Shown: positions 11,301 through 24,090 of the stretch, in pieces | Position numbering within the stretch: the first letter of the stretch is position 1 | Layout: every line of letters starts with the position of its first letter | Source: Homalodisca vitripennis | Taxonomy: Eukaryota > Arthropoda > Insecta > Hemiptera > Cicadellidae | Direction of reading: 5' to 3' | Assembly (NCBI RefSeq): GCF_021130785.1 | Contig: NC_060211.1 | Location: forward strand, 25,653,001 to 25,717,000 | DNA length: 64,000 nt | The notes under the pieces: model-generated | Told to the model about the DNA's origin: nothing | The model's database searches: none | The model's input: the letters and a program-made list of their open reading frames with translations, nothing else | Translations under genes and position numbers: made by a program

Positions 11301-13728
11301 TTAGAGCAATGTATTGACAGGTTGTGTAAGGTTCCAGTACTCTGTCCTGGTTCACTATGGAAACACTGAGGAACCATAGTACACAGTCTTGCTGGGTCTG
11401 AACATCTCATGTATTGTAAGTATGGAGCGAATGTGGAGTATTACAGGTAACTAAGTTAGTTCAGTCTACAACAACCAAGCGTGATTAGAGCAATGTATTG
11501 ACAGGTTGTGTAAGGTTCATGTTACTCTGTCCTGGTTCACTGTGGAACACTGAGGAACCATCGTACACAGCTTTGCTGTTCTGAACAATCTCATTTATTT
11601 ATGAGTATGGAGCGAATGTGGAGTATTACAGGTAACTAAGTTAGTTTAGTCTCCAACAAAGCCTGATTAGAGCAATGTATTGACAGGTTGTGTAAGGTTT
11701 AGTACTCTGTCCTGGTTCACTATGGAACACTGAGGAACCATCGTACACAGCTTGCTGTTCTGAACAATCTCATTTATTATGAGTTATGGAGCGAATGTTG
11801 AGTATTACAGGTAACTAAGTTTAGTCTCCAACAAAGCCTAGTTAGAGCAATGTATTGACAGGTTGTGTAAGGTTTAGTACTCTGTCCTGGTTCACTATGG
11901 AACACTGAGGAACCATCGTACACAGCTTTGCTGTTCTGAACAATCTCATTTATTATGAGTATGGAGCGAATGTGGAGTATTACAGGTAACTAAGTTTAGT
12001 CTCCAACAAAGCCTGATTAGAGCAATGTATTGACAGGTTGTGTAAGGTTTAGTACTCTGTCCTGGTTCACTATGGAACACTGAGGAAACCATCGTACACA
12101 GCTTTGCTGTTCTGAACAATCTCATTTATCATGAGTATGGAGCGAATGTGGAGTATTACAGGTAACTAAGTTTAGTCTCCAACAAAGCCTGATTAGAGCA
12201 ATGTATTGACAGGTTGTGTAAGGTTTAGTACTCTGTCCTGGTTCACTATGGAACACTGAGGAACCATCGTACACAGCTTTGCTGTTCTGAACAATCTCAT
12301 TTATTATGAGTATGGAGCGAATGTGGGAGTATTACAGGTAACTAAGTTTAGTCTCCAACAAAGCCTGATTAGAGCAATGTATTGACAGGTTGTGTAAGGT
12401 TCAGTACTCTGTCCTGGTTCACTCTCAAACACTGAGGAACCATAGTACACAGCCTTGCTGTTTCTGAACATCTCATGTATTGTGAATATGGAGCGAATGT
12501 GGAGTATTACAGGTAACTAAGTTAGTTTAGTCTCCAACAACCAAGCGTGATTAGAGCAATGTATTGACAGGTTGTGTAAGGTTCAGTACTCTGTCCTGGT
12601 TTACTATGAAACACTGAGAAACCATCGTACACAGCTTTGCTGTTCTGAACATCTCATGTATTGTGAATATGGAGCGAATGTGGAGTATTACAGGTAACTA
12701 AGTTAGTTTAGTCTCCAACAACCAAGCGTGATTAGAGCAATGTATTGACAGGTTGTGTAAGGTTCAGTACTCTGTCCTGGTTTACTATGAAACACTGAGA
12801 AACCATCGTACACAGCTTTGCTGTTCTGAACATCTCATGTATTGTGAATATGGAGCGAATGTGGAGTATTACAGGTAACTAAGTTAGTTTAGTCTCCAAC
12901 AACCAAGCGTGATTAGAGCAATGTATTGACAGGTTGTGTAAGGTTTAGTACTCTGTCCCTGGTTCACTATGGAACACTGAGGAACCATCGTACACAGCTT
13001 TGCTGTTCTGAACAATCTCATTTATTATGAGTATGGAGCGAATGTGGAGTATTACAGGTAACTAAGTTTTTAGTCTCCAACAAAGCCTGATTAGAGCAAT
13101 GTATTGACAGGTTGTGTAAGGTTTAGTACTCTGTCCTGGTTCACTATGGAACGCTGAGGAACCATCGTACACAGCTTTGCTGTTCTGAACAATCTCATTT
13201 ATTAAGAGTAAGGAGCGAATGTGGAGTATTACAGGTAACTAAGTTAGTTTAGTCTCCAACAAAGCCTGATTAGAGCAATGTATTGACAGGTTGTGTAAGG
13301 TACAGTACTTTGTCCTGGTTCACTATGGAACACTGAGGAACCATAGTACACAGCCTTGCTAGTCTGAAACCATCTCATGTATTGTGAGTATGGAGCGAAT
13401 GTGGAGTATTACAGGTAACTTAGTTTAGTCTCCAACAACCAAGCGTGATTAGAGCAATGTATTGAAAGGTTGTGTAAGGTACAGTACTTTGTCCTGGTTT
13501 ACTATGGAACACTTAGGAACCATCGTACACAGCCTTGCAGGTCTGAACAATCTCATGTGTTGTATGTATCGAGCGAATGTGGAGTATTACAGGTAACTAA
13601 GTAAGTTTAGTCTCCAACAACCAAGCGTGATTAGAGCAATGTATTGACAGGTTGTGGAGGTACAGTACTTTGTCCTGGTTCACTATGGAACACTTAGGAA
13701 CCACCGTACACAGCCTTGCTGTTCAGCA
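8323..13728 (+). repeat. 180 bp satellite array, 30 copies
   Basis: The landmark gagcaatgtattga occurs 30 times between 8409 and 13634, mean spacing 180 bp. Two subfamilies occur. Type A has aaccaagcgtgat and usually gttagtttag; type B has aaagcctgat, usually a 4 bp deletion giving gtttag, and ttctgaacaatctcattta. By copy number the order is A1-8, B9-14, A15, B16-17, A18, B19-23, A24-26, B27-28, A29-30. Many units carry a 7 bp dyad, actatgg/ccatagt, around a 12 base loop. Edge copies are the most diverged. One-base homopolymer indels are frequent. Short open frames inside the array are by-products of the repeat. Confidence 0.95.
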
Positions 13729-13794
13729 CGGACTTGGTTTTATCAAATTTGCGCGTCAGTATCATACCATACGTTACATTGTTTATAGATATAG

Positions 13795-13930
13795 AATGTT
13801 TGGAAAAAGTACTCCAATACTTTAGGATATAATTGTTTTCCTGAAAATAAGAAAATAACGTCTAGTGACTTCGAAAACCTTTTGTTTTTCATCTCTCTCT
13901 CTGTATGTGTATTTATTATATAGTGTAACA
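13795..13930 (+). repeat. Diverged fragment of the 390 bp element family
   Basis: The order of landmarks (aatactttaggat, tctagtgacttcg, a tttttcatctctctctctgtatgtg run) parallels that in the units at 4921-5520, but the sequence is much decayed. Confidence 0.35.
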
Positions 13931-14012
13931 TATTTTATTAATTTATTGAGGTATCAGTTTCAAATATGTTACATCTATGATGACAAGTAGGACAAAGTTA
14001 GGTGTTAACTGA

Positions 14013-14127
14013 TTTTTTAGATTGGCCACCCCCTCCCCAGATTTAACTGTGTGTGATTTCTTTCTATAGGGTTACTTAGAGGAACAAGTTTATACTCGTA
14101 GCTTCAATAATGATGAGGAAATTTAAA
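14013..14127 (+). pseudogene. Transposase remnant, Tc1/mariner-type DDE C-terminal block
   Basis: A plus-strand frame reads SPDLTVCDFFL, stop, GYLEEQVY, then TRSFNNDEEI and a stop. An SPDLxPxDFFLWGY-like string with a Tyr further on is the well-known region around the third catalytic acidic residue of IS630/Tc1/mariner-superfamily transposases; the Asp of CDFF (14055-14057) would be that residue. The tryptophan codon of this string is replaced by TAG at 14067-14069. The preceding Trp-Pro-Pro (from 14022) is one base out of frame. Only this stub is visible, with no N-terminal helix-turn-helix and no terminal repeats. Family assignment is from memory of the motif. Downstream a further short open frame (ATG near 14110) is probably unrelated. 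Confidence 0.6.
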
Positions 14128-17077
14128 ACAATTGAAGAGGAACTTCTCCGGACACTGCAGAATTTCTTTGTAAGAGTTTACGCGATTAACTTGTTAAGCG
14201 CTGTTATCAGTGTGTCGCTGTGGATGGATTACAGTTCGAATACCTGTAGACTGTAATTGTAGGTTTTTTAATAGGTTATGTTCTAATTTTCTGATTGAAA
14301 TGCTTTATTTCTCTAGAATAGGAAAATAAATCATTTTACAAACCCAAAAATACTGTTTTTAAGTAATTTTTCAAAATGCCACCATTTTGTTTCAACAGTT
14401 GCTAGAGAGCTGAAATTTTCACAGAATATTTTAAAAGCTATTTAATGAATTGTGTAGAGTTTGAGAATGTTCGGTGCATAAATGGGCAAGTAATATAAAA
14501 TCAAACGTTTAAACCTCTTCGTAGGACATTCGGTATGAAGTTTCTATTTTGCAAAATTTCAAAATGGCAGTCTTTTAAAATTTCTAAAGCCTAATAGTCA
14601 AAAATGGATTAAATAAATGTACGAGAGGCAAAATTACGCAATCGTACGCACTAAAACACGGCGTAAAAAGTATGAATGACTATTAATAATTTATCTATCA
14701 CATCTGTTTTAAAATAACATGCATTATTTTGTGGTTACCATAACTATGTAATACAATTTTCTTTCCAAAATCAGGCATCCGATTTTAATGAAATTTCATA
14801 CGAACAACAGATATGAAGCTGGTCCATTATAACAGATCTAATCGAATACAATTTAATATGCATAGCGGTCCCAATAGTACTCGTGTAACCCTTCCCCTGC
14901 TGGGCCCGTGAGTATGGTTCCGTACTAATTTGGCAAGCCGAAGACAATCACCTCGTTAACAACGGTGACGTCACATCGTGCCGTGCCGTGACGTAACACG
15001 ATTATACAAGTATGTCAGATCACTGCCACTGTCTCAGCCAATTTACATATATATTGCTCATACCGGAGCATATGGCTTACATGTGTTACAACGTTACAAC
15101 ATCCCCACACGCTTCTTTTAATTTTATTCCCTTAATGAAACATAGAAAAAATGCGTGATGGAACGTGACGCAAATCAAACACACGTCACGTGTCAGTAAC
15201 GAAAAAGTGCAGATATTCGTTGGTAGATGTATACATGATTTGGCTGTCGAAAAAGTAAGTTTCCCTAATTATTAAATAGTTATTTTTATATTTTAAAATA
15301 ATACGAAACAAAAAATGCTTTAAGATACATTTTTTAATATTTTCTAATAATTTTACACATTTTTTTGTAATATTTTTCGACATTTCATTTATTGCAATCA
15401 TAATGACTTCAAATATTAAAGTAATACATATTTATACATTATTTTAGTTTTGTTTAAATTAGTTATTATAATTTTGCCAGTATAATTTTCCCTGTAATAT
15501 TGTATTTCCGAAATAATTACTTCATTTTCATAGTCATTATATTATAAAAATGAAATTATGGGTGAAAACTGAAATAAGAAATAAAAACTCTTGAATAAAA
15601 TCTTGCCAAATATATAGTAAACAGAGCATTTATTGTTATTCAATATATCATTGTTCTTATGATATCGTTTGAAATTCTTAAATTTAATTTACAGTAAAAA
15701 TGTCAATTAATGGTTGTGAAATTTCTTTCATGTGTTAAGAAATACTAACATTATTGGTAATTAACTGCAAAAAATGATATCATTAGAGTTAAAACGTTAT
15801 TTAAAATCGTTTCTGTTCGTAACATCCCGGAATCATAATAAAGCAACTAGTTAATTAATTTATTATTATCATTAATGATCGGTTAAAAATGAATATTCTT
15901 GATAATTTTATAACAAAACTATTTTTAGCTTACATAAATGTGATACTATTAAACTTCCTGAACAGAACAGTATAAACATTAAGAATGGTTGCACTAAAAG
16001 ATCAAAATGAGTTAAAAACAAATCCAAACAAAATAAAAATTAAATTGACTTACTATTGAAAATAAATGCTAATAAATGTATAAACTTCATTGAAACATTT
16101 CCACGACTCATAGCCAATTAGCAAATGTCTGAATTTACTGGGAAACCTCAAACTTCTCCAATTAAAGTCGAAGACATTATCCACGTTACCATTAGATTCA
16201 TCCGAACGCGCTCCGTGGCATCCCACTTTTATCAGTTTCTTTCATAAAAACTTTAGAGCTGGATTGAATTAACTGTATGTTGTATTTAAGAGTATTTACT
16301 TAGTTTTACAATTACAAACCACGAAATGAGTAGAATATCATTAACAGTAATGTTATCATTATCGACGACGTAGTTTATTTCTTTTAATACAAATGAATAT
16401 GGACTTCTTAAAACTGCTATCTCCTTATGTATTGCCATTAGCTTTAAATTATGCTTGGAAAACAAGGCAATACTTATAAAAATGTATTTGGAGATCTGTT
16501 TACTCAAATTCAAGTAAATAGCTATATCACTATTATTTGCTAAATATTATTGAATACTAAATAAATAATTTTTCTAAAGAAACCTGTCTCTTGAAGAGAA
16601 GGTTTCCTGGCAGTAAATTTCTAGCTTTTGTGATTCCATTTTTTCAATTCCTTTTTTCAAAAACATTGGGTTGCTAAATTAACCATTATTTTTGAAACGT
16701 GACAAATGTATGCTTATTGCCCCATAATAAGTCTTACTGATCTTGCATATTGTTCTATTGAAGATTGTAGATTAGCTGTGTCATTTGTTCTTGTGTGTTT
16801 GCGTGAAGAGAAGTAAAATTAAACGTGATAAAACAAGGCATAATATTAAAAAGGGATAAGGAAGAAGTCTGCTCTACTTTAATGCCGAGAATTTCGAGGA
16901 TCCGATATCATTATAAACGAAAGCGACGTATATTCTCAACTCGTTAGAAGAGGGCTTACACCTTTTTGAACAACAAAAACACATACAGGAGCACTAATAT
17001 GTAATGGGAAGATAGCTGTACTGGCTGAAACATCTTAGAACTGATCCTTTTGTGTTGTCTCAAAACCTTATGGCTTC
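14128..17077. other. AT-rich intergenic DNA with a small mixed-composition patch
   Basis: From 14340 to 14600 there is a decayed interspersed repeat with ttcaaaatgccac/ttcaaaatggcag words in loosely inverted positions. From 14870 to 15070 the G+C content rises and there is a perfect CRE-like palindrome tgacgtca at 14966-14973 beside repeated gtgccgtg words. A hairpin aaacc...ggttt lies near 16582-16607. No gene was recognised. Confidence 0.4.
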
Positions 17078-17305
17078 CTAAAAGGGCATCACAAACACCC
17101 TTACTGGAAGACGAGGATCACCGAATGTACCAGAAACCATTTTGGCTCTTGGAAAGAATGAACGATTATTTTCATGCTGCACCCTACAAGATGTACACAG
17201 CACAAAAGCAAGCCTAAATGCAGGGTCTATTTGGGCACCCTTCCGTGAAAGGTGAGAAATCTCCATGCACTTCTGACATCCAAAACAGTAATTGGGAAAA
17301 ATCAT
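17078..17305 (-). CDS. Unrecognised 75-codon open frame with paired cysteines
   Basis: The frame encodes a small basic protein with a CFGCQKC cluster near its start, then HLSRKG, then CTSCRVQH, and ends VRVFVMPF. Two CxxC pairs and nearby histidines resemble a zinc-binding knuckle, but no family was recognised. Base composition here (16.86-17.86 kb) is less AT-rich than the surroundings, as in coding or transposon-derived DNA. An upstream ATG at about 17318 is in another frame, separated by a run of Ts, so the start is uncertain. There is no partner gene or clear promoter. It may be an exon, a transposon relic or chance. Confidence 0.3.
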   Translation of the reverse strand: MIFPNYCFGCQKCMEISHLSRKGAQIDPAFRLAFVLCTSCRVQHENNRSFFPRAKMVSGTFGDPRLPVRVFVMPF

Positions 17306-18955
17306 CTTCTCTGTCCATTATTAATTTTTTTTATACAGACTGTCATATTCACAAAACATTTTGGCATGACTTATGAATGCATAGAGTTTAATTGAAATTT
17401 CTAATAATTAACTAAGAATGGTGCATTAGCCTCTCTGAAGCCAACAGAGCTGATAATCCTCAGGTTAAACACTATTTCTTCACTATCCTGGAGGTCTTAC
17501 GGATCCGTGGATTTCAATCTACATTGGATTGAAGTAGTAAGTTGTCCCATAAAATTATTTGGAATAAATGGTAAGCCAAAATGTTGTTCATACCCTGTCA
17601 GCCAAGGTGGTGAAGATGATAGGCTGTATGCACCTCCCACTCAAAAACTCTGAAAATTTTACATGTGTGGGGAACTAGAATTGGTACAAAATTTCTATGG
17701 AAATGATTTTAAAGAAGGATGCTTACAGAGTGCTTTTTGAGCCAAGGGACCCCAAATATAGGACTAATGGAAATTTGACAAACGTAAATAGTCATCAAAG
17801 TATTTTGGACCAGAGAGACAAATCTCCAGAGTCTTTCTAACATAGACACATGTTACATATAAAATAGAATACATGTCAAAGAAGAATATTTTTGAATACT
17901 TTTGAAGCTAATAAATGGCAGTTCTCCACGGTCAATACCCTTTTATGCACTACTCCACGACCTAGTACTCATAGATTTTGGTAGGTAAGTTTTTTCTAGG
18001 CTATGCGAGAGCTATCTTTTGTACGAAATCACAATTAAACGTAGCCTATATATTTATCGTAACCGAATATGGCAATAAAAGAATACAGAATCTGAAAATA
18101 CGCAGATTTGGAAAATGTTTAACGTTTCTTTGTCACCACCAGAAATGTTTGAATATATATAACAAAAATTAAAAACTTATATTTTATATTAAGTTTATTC
18201 TTTGTAGATATGAAGCCGTTCTTATTATGTACAAAGTCAAATAAGTTGTTAATCGGAGTAAAAAAAAACATTTTATAGTCTTTAAAACAGAAAAAGAACT
18301 AAAAATTCATTAATATAGCATTAAGCATAAATTTCTCAACGAATATGAAATTGCATTTGGGTTTTGAAAAAGCCGAATCTGAGGTTGGTAAAAGTGTACA
18401 AATATTCACGTCACTCCGGGTATAATGTTCATATATTGTATCATTTTTTCATGGTATAAAAATTACCTTGTTTAATTAGGTTTGCAAATATCTGTAATAT
18501 AAAAATATATCTAATTTTGAACTGGTTTGTAAGGTCAAAAGATGGAATTTTGTATTTTCCTTATGTGAAAAAACGGCTTCTTCAGTACTACTACTTTATT
18601 AAATTTTCATTTCATAAAATTACTGCACTTAGACTTTGAAATTATTATCATATTGAGAACAACTGAAACAATTGAAAGGGAGTCAATCTGCGTTATTACT
18701 CCTACAATGACAGACATGCCTGTGGACACAACATTACATTCAGTGTGCGATCTCTAATCTGATATACATACATTATCGTGTCCCGCCCGGAGCTCTGAAC
18801 TGCAGCGCTGTTTTATATTGTCTTCTTTTTGGACAGATTAATTTAATTATACACTTGCGATGAATAACATGAGTTTATTATTAGCAATAACATATTGCTT
18901 AAAAAACTCAAAATAACAATCGTGCATTGACTGGAATATATGCAAAAGTAGGGCA
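17306..18955. other. Mixed-composition then AT-rich intergenic DNA
   Basis: From 17430 to 17860 composition is balanced and looks like old coding or transposon sequence, but no motif could be read in six frames. After 17900 it is AT-rich with no feature. A short GC-richer string (gtcccgcccggagctctg) lies near 18780. Confidence 0.35.
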
Positions 18956-18956
18956 C

Positions 18957-20311
18957 GTTTCAATATAATGTACTACTTTCCAAGAGGAAACCTATTTCAG
19001 CAGTAATGAATAATCAAGTTTAGAAACGGACCACCCTTCAACTGCGGGTTTGCCAGGCCATTGGCGGTGGTTCGAAAATCACCTACAAGCCATTGTTCTC
19101 TAGGTTAAGAGTGAGTTTTTATCAACGATTTTTCAATATAATGTTCAGCGTTCTAAAGGGAGACTTGTTTCAGCAGTTATTAATATAATCGAGTTTAGAA
19201 ACGGATCAATTCAACTGCGGGTTTACCCGCCCATTGGCGAAAGTCACCTCTAAGCAATTGTTCTCCAGGTTGAGTGTGTGTTTTACCTACAATGTTTCAA
19301 TATAATGTAGAATGTTCCAAGTGGAGACCTGTTCAGCAGATATTAATATTTGAGTTTAAAAAACAGGCACGCATCAAGTGCGGTTTATCTGGCCATTGGT
19401 AGTGGTTCGAAAGTCACCTGTAGGACATTGTTCTCTATGTTAAGTGTGTGTTTTTATCAACACTGTTTCAGTATAATGTACAACGTTCCAAGGAAAAATC
19501 TGTCTCTGTAGGTATTAATAAACGAGTTTAGAAACGGACCACCCTTCAACTGCGGTTTGACAGGCGATTGGTGGCTGTTCGGAAGTTATCTCTAAGCCAT
19601 TGTTCTCTAGGTTAAAAGTGTGTTTTACCTGCACTGTTTCAATATAATGTACAACGTTCCAAGGAGAAACCTGTTTCAGTAGGTATTAATAATCAAGTTT
19701 AGAGACGGACCACTCTTCAACTGCGGTTTGACAGGCGATTGGTGGTTGTTCGGAAGTCACCTCTAAGTCATTGTTCTATAGGTTAAAAGTGTGTTTTACC
19801 TACACTGTTTCAATATAATGTACAACGTTCCAAGGAGAAACCTGTTTCAGTAGGTATTAATAATCAAGTTTAGAGACGGACCACTCTTCAACTGCGGTTT
19901 GACAGGCGATTGGTGGTTGTTCGGAAGTCACCTCTAAGTCATTGTTCTCTAGGTTAAAAGTGTGTTTTACCTACACTGTTTCAATATAATGTACAACGTT
20001 CCAAGGAGAAACCTGTTTCAGTAGGTATTAATAATCAAGTTTAGAGACGGACCACTCTTCAACTGCGGTATGACAGGCGATTGGTGGTTGTTCGGAAGTC
20101 ACCTCTAAGCCATTGTTCTCTAGGTTAAAAGTGTGTTTTACCTACACTGTTTCAATATAATGTACAACGTTCCAAGGAGAAACCTGTTTCAGCATGTATT
20201 AATAATCAAGTTTAGAGACGGACCACTCTTCAACTGCGGTTTGACAGGCGATTGGTGGTTGTTCGGAAGTCATCTCTAAGCCATTGTTCTCTAGGTTAAG
20301 TGTGTTTTTAG
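18957..20311 (+). repeat. 171 bp satellite array, 8 copies
   Basis: Copies start with tttcaatataatgtacaacg or variants near 18957, 19130, 19296, 19467, 19637, 19808, 19979 and 20149. The spacing of the last four is 171 bp. The first three copies are clearly diverged (for example atgttcagcgttc, atgtagaatgttcc) whereas the last four are nearly identical, so homogenisation is graded along the array. The unit contains ctgcggtttgacaggcgattgg. It has no similarity to the other arrays that I can see. Confidence 0.93.
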
Positions 20312-22080
20312 TCCCAAATTCTGCCTGCTAAAATAAGACAACCTTTAGATTTTTTGAAATCTTGGATTACTTTTCCTCGAGACCCAAAATTGTAGAAATT
20401 ATTTTTGGTGAGAGGCATTTCGGTATGTCATTTGCAAAGTAAGCGTGTATTGCTAACGTGTTTCCGTTATATCGATGCAGTACTTAATTTGGAGAAATTA
20501 ATCGACAGTTGCACTTAATTTGGTGGAAGTCGAAATGAAAGGTTAAAAAAATGATTAGGAGCTAACTATAACGAAATAACCTTAAAATTTACGCTCTGAT
20601 AAGAATATTTGCCTTAAAACACGATTATGCACTAATATTTGATCGTTGGATCATAGGAGATGTATAATTAGATATGACTTTGCATCCAAACATTTTTCAA
20701 TTTTCATCGTGTCATGTACGTTTAAAAAAATTTTAACGATGAAGTACAAAAAGTTTTGAGTTTTTTTCTGAACTTTGCTTCACGGATTGAAGCTCACCCT
20801 TTTCTTTAGATGTACAACTCAATACATAAACATGGACTGTAATGTAATTTTAAATATGTCAAAAGATCTAAAAAAATGTTAAGTAAAAAATGTTAATGTT
20901 CGAAAAAGATATTAAGTATTTAAATTGTTACTGTAGTTGAACTAATCATATTATTGAGGAAAATATTGTGTGTTTTCAAGTTTTCCCCGCATTAGGTTTC
21001 AATAGACATTGCATTGTTAGCTTTTAGGTAGCACTAATGGCTATGTTTAATTCGATTTATATGTAATTGGAAATAAGTGTGCAATACCCTGGTATACATG
21101 AAAACTGTTTAAAGTAAATGTAAAAATAATTAAAAAAGGTCTAAATTGTTAATTTATTCAGTTCCTAGGCTGAATGGAAAGCCAATTCCAAGTATTTACT
21201 GCCTAATAACGTACAAATTTTTTAAAAAAAATTTAAGAAAATGGAATTTAATTACTTATAACATTTATTTGTACTTATTTTGAATTTTTTCTAGCTCAAT
21301 TTCGAGTAAAGTTTTGTTATATGTACCAATGAAAACGTAAACACAAAAGCCATAGCGTACTGTAATTTTAAGAATACTCAGTTTCTTTGTATCATTAAGC
21401 ATGTCTAAGGCAACATATGCACCTTTATTCAAATATGTTTCGGATCAAATTTTCTAACGAATGAGATATATTGAAACGTTTTTGAAAATTAACTCCCGTT
21501 TTGCATACACCTATATAACTTTCTATGCTATATCATATATAATGGTGTTTCTATAAAGATTTGCAGTTTTTTACATAACTACTTCCCATTGAATAGTTAT
21601 TCTCTTGAAAATGTTGTTTTCGTAAGGTAAAGGAAATACTCCTACGGCGGTTGCTGGCCAAATCTCATCTTTCATTCAACAACAACACCAGTGTTGCCAA
21701 CTGAAATAACATCCGCTCGCTGATGCACTCTCCTGGACCGTTCTTTGATGTCTTTTTGTCGGCTTTCGAAAGTTAATAACTGGTGGTGTAAAATTACTTT
21801 AATATTTCTTCTACTTGTTGCTCGGAAACATTCACTGAAGCCACAAAATCTTTCACTCATATATAACCTAAAAATTTTGTAGATGAATACAATCCTTTCA
21901 CACGCTATAGTTTAACGATAAAAGCGAAATGTATGATATGTTTAGTATTTAAAAGTAGTTAAAAATAAATATCCAAGGAACTTAAAAATATATTAAAAAA
22001 CATTGCAACGACAAAGCATTTTATTTATTATTTTCAGGCCGTTGAACGCTTAATTGAGATAATATTTATACGAATAACCA
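20312..22080. other. AT-rich intergenic DNA
   Basis: No gene was recognised. The stretch 21620-21860 is less AT-rich and includes caccagtgttgccaactg; a minus-strand open frame of 62 codons (21672-21860) crosses it but has no recognisable motif. Confidence 0.4.
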
Positions 22081-22084
22081 TAGT

Positions 22085-22660
22085 ATTGAATCACTCTATA
22101 GTTAGTGGGAATTATAATAAAAGGATAGCCATAGAATAAATCAATGCAAAGATGTTATATAAAGGAATCAATATACATATAGCCAGATACAGAAATTATT
22201 ATAATGATAGTCAGAGAAAGGAATCCGTATAAAGATACTCATGGAAGGGATCACTGTAAATATAGCCATAAAAAGGGATCGATATACAGATAACCAGATA
22301 CAGAAATCATTATAATGATAGTCAGGGAAAGGAATCCGTATAAAGATAGCCATGGAACGGATCACTGCAAAGATAGTTCTAAAAAAATCAGTATACAGTT
22401 AACCAGATACAGAAATTAATATAATGATAGTGAGAGAAAGGAATCAGTATAAAGAGAGCCGGAGAAGGGAATTACTATAAGAATATCTAGAGAAGGGATC
22501 ACGATAAGAGTTATTTTGATCACGATATTTTGAGCTATACATGACCTGAGTTGTTTTGTAAAACAACATCAATGTTGAAAATCGCTCATGAATAAAGGTC
22601 TTTTCTTATAAGGAAATCCAGAGAAGGAAATTACTAAAAGAATAGTCAAAAAAGGAAATA
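22085..22660 (+). repeat. 28 bp minisatellite with 112 bp higher-order period
   Basis: Degenerate units of about 28 bp, pattern ggnatcantataaagatagcca, follow one another. The variant containing ccagatacagaaat recurs at 22179, 22293 and 22403, that is every 110-114 bp, so four units form a higher-order repeat. The last copies (22500-22660) are interrupted and strongly decayed. Confidence 0.75.
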
Positions 22661-24090
22661 ACTTCAAAAAACAAAATGATCACCAGTGTAACGTGGGATT
22701 AAATAATTCATCCCCATGTCCTATATAAATTAGCCGTACGGGTAAAAATGATTAATATTTTGGATGTTTAATTTGATCAACATCCATTAAATTTTAGTCT
22801 TCCTTTTTTGTAATGAAAAGAATGCAAATGGGAGTGAGTATAAAAATAAAAATATAAAAAAGTATACAATATATGTTTATCTAATCATTACTCGGATAGG
22901 GAGCTTCTCAAAATATATCATTAGTAAGATATTACATTATACTATTTCTAAGATTATACTAAGAATAAAGGTGTTGTCCTTAATCCTTAACTCAAAAAGG
23001 GCATTTCAAGGTTGAATTTTGAGGATGACTACATTGGAATCGGGATTTACTGTGTGTAGTCCAAACGATCTTTTATATTCATATGAGAAAGAAGAGTATT
23101 GTCGACCATAGACTATATGACTAATACAGACAAGACCGTGAGTTCAGCGGTCCAAATTCCACGTGAGACGAAGGATTCTTTGATTCAGTTTCTGTTAGTT
23201 ATTGATTTTTAAGTAATGGAAAACTCTCAAAACAGACGATCTTTTACAATAATAAAACGAAATAATGTTCAGTTTGTTTTTTATATTTATGTTCTGAAGG
23301 AATATTCAATATAGAGTTTTTATAGCACTGCCTATGGTCATCTTACTCGTGATGTGATCGGTGTTTCATAAATTGTAAGTACAACAAATAAATATACTGA
23401 CAAATTTCATTAAATAATGAACACCATAGGAGTATGCCACACCATATGTCGCGTAACAGGCTTCGCTGAAGTCGCATACTAAACATCTATTATAGCTCAT
23501 TTCATTCTAGAGATGTCCTGCGGACAATGGATAATCGGACAGAAAATACATTTTTACTACCCTGAGGTAGGCAGAAAAAAATGTCAGCTTACTGATATCA
23601 AATTATGCTCAATAAAATTCTGGGGCTGTGCACCTTCATCGAGCTCATTATTTCTATGTAGAGGAAATGATGAAATGATCGTAAATTTAAATTGTACAGA
23701 CGAAATTTAGAAAAAAAAAAAGAAATATACGTTACTCAGCCAAATTCCACAAAGGAACATGCTCTATCCAAATACGACGTGACGCTGCCTAATTAGAAAT
23801 GTGAGTATATGCAAATTTCAAGAATGCATGTCAGTTAGTTCTCAAGATTATGTGCGGACAGGTATACCAAACAGAAATGAAAATTTTATAACCCCTCAAG
23901 TGGCTAGCTTCACTATCTATCGCTCAATAAATAAGATTATCAGCCAATAAATAAAAAAATATAACTATTAACTATAATGAGATAGACTTGCAATGGAAAT
24001 ATTACTCATAGATTTAAAAGTCATATGGGACGTTGAAATGTTGGAGTGTATAGCTGGAGCGTAATGAGGGTATAAATAAAAGAATGGGAG
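22661..24090. other. AT-rich intergenic DNA with a dispersed repeat
   Basis: Apart from the dispersed repeat at 23458-23524 (listed separately) nothing is recognised. A plus-strand open frame of 65 codons at 23513-23710 overlaps the end of that repeat and has no known motif. Confidence 0.4.
23458..23524 (-). repeat. Dispersed repeat copy shared with 40.45 kb
   Basis: The reverse complement reads tccgcaggacatctctagaa, then tgaaatgagct, and ends tcagcgaagcct. It aligns over about 67 bases with the plus-strand segment 40449-40517. The shared block probably belongs to a common interspersed element of this genome. Confidence 0.6.

Noticed and set aside
8323..13728. CRISPR-like array
   Set aside because: The whole 180 bp unit repeats; there are no short repeats with unique spacers, and the DNA is eukaryotic in character.
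14228..14250. tRNA T-arm-like string acagttcgaatacctgta
   Set aside because: The loop size is wrong and no acceptor, D or anticodon arms can be built around it.
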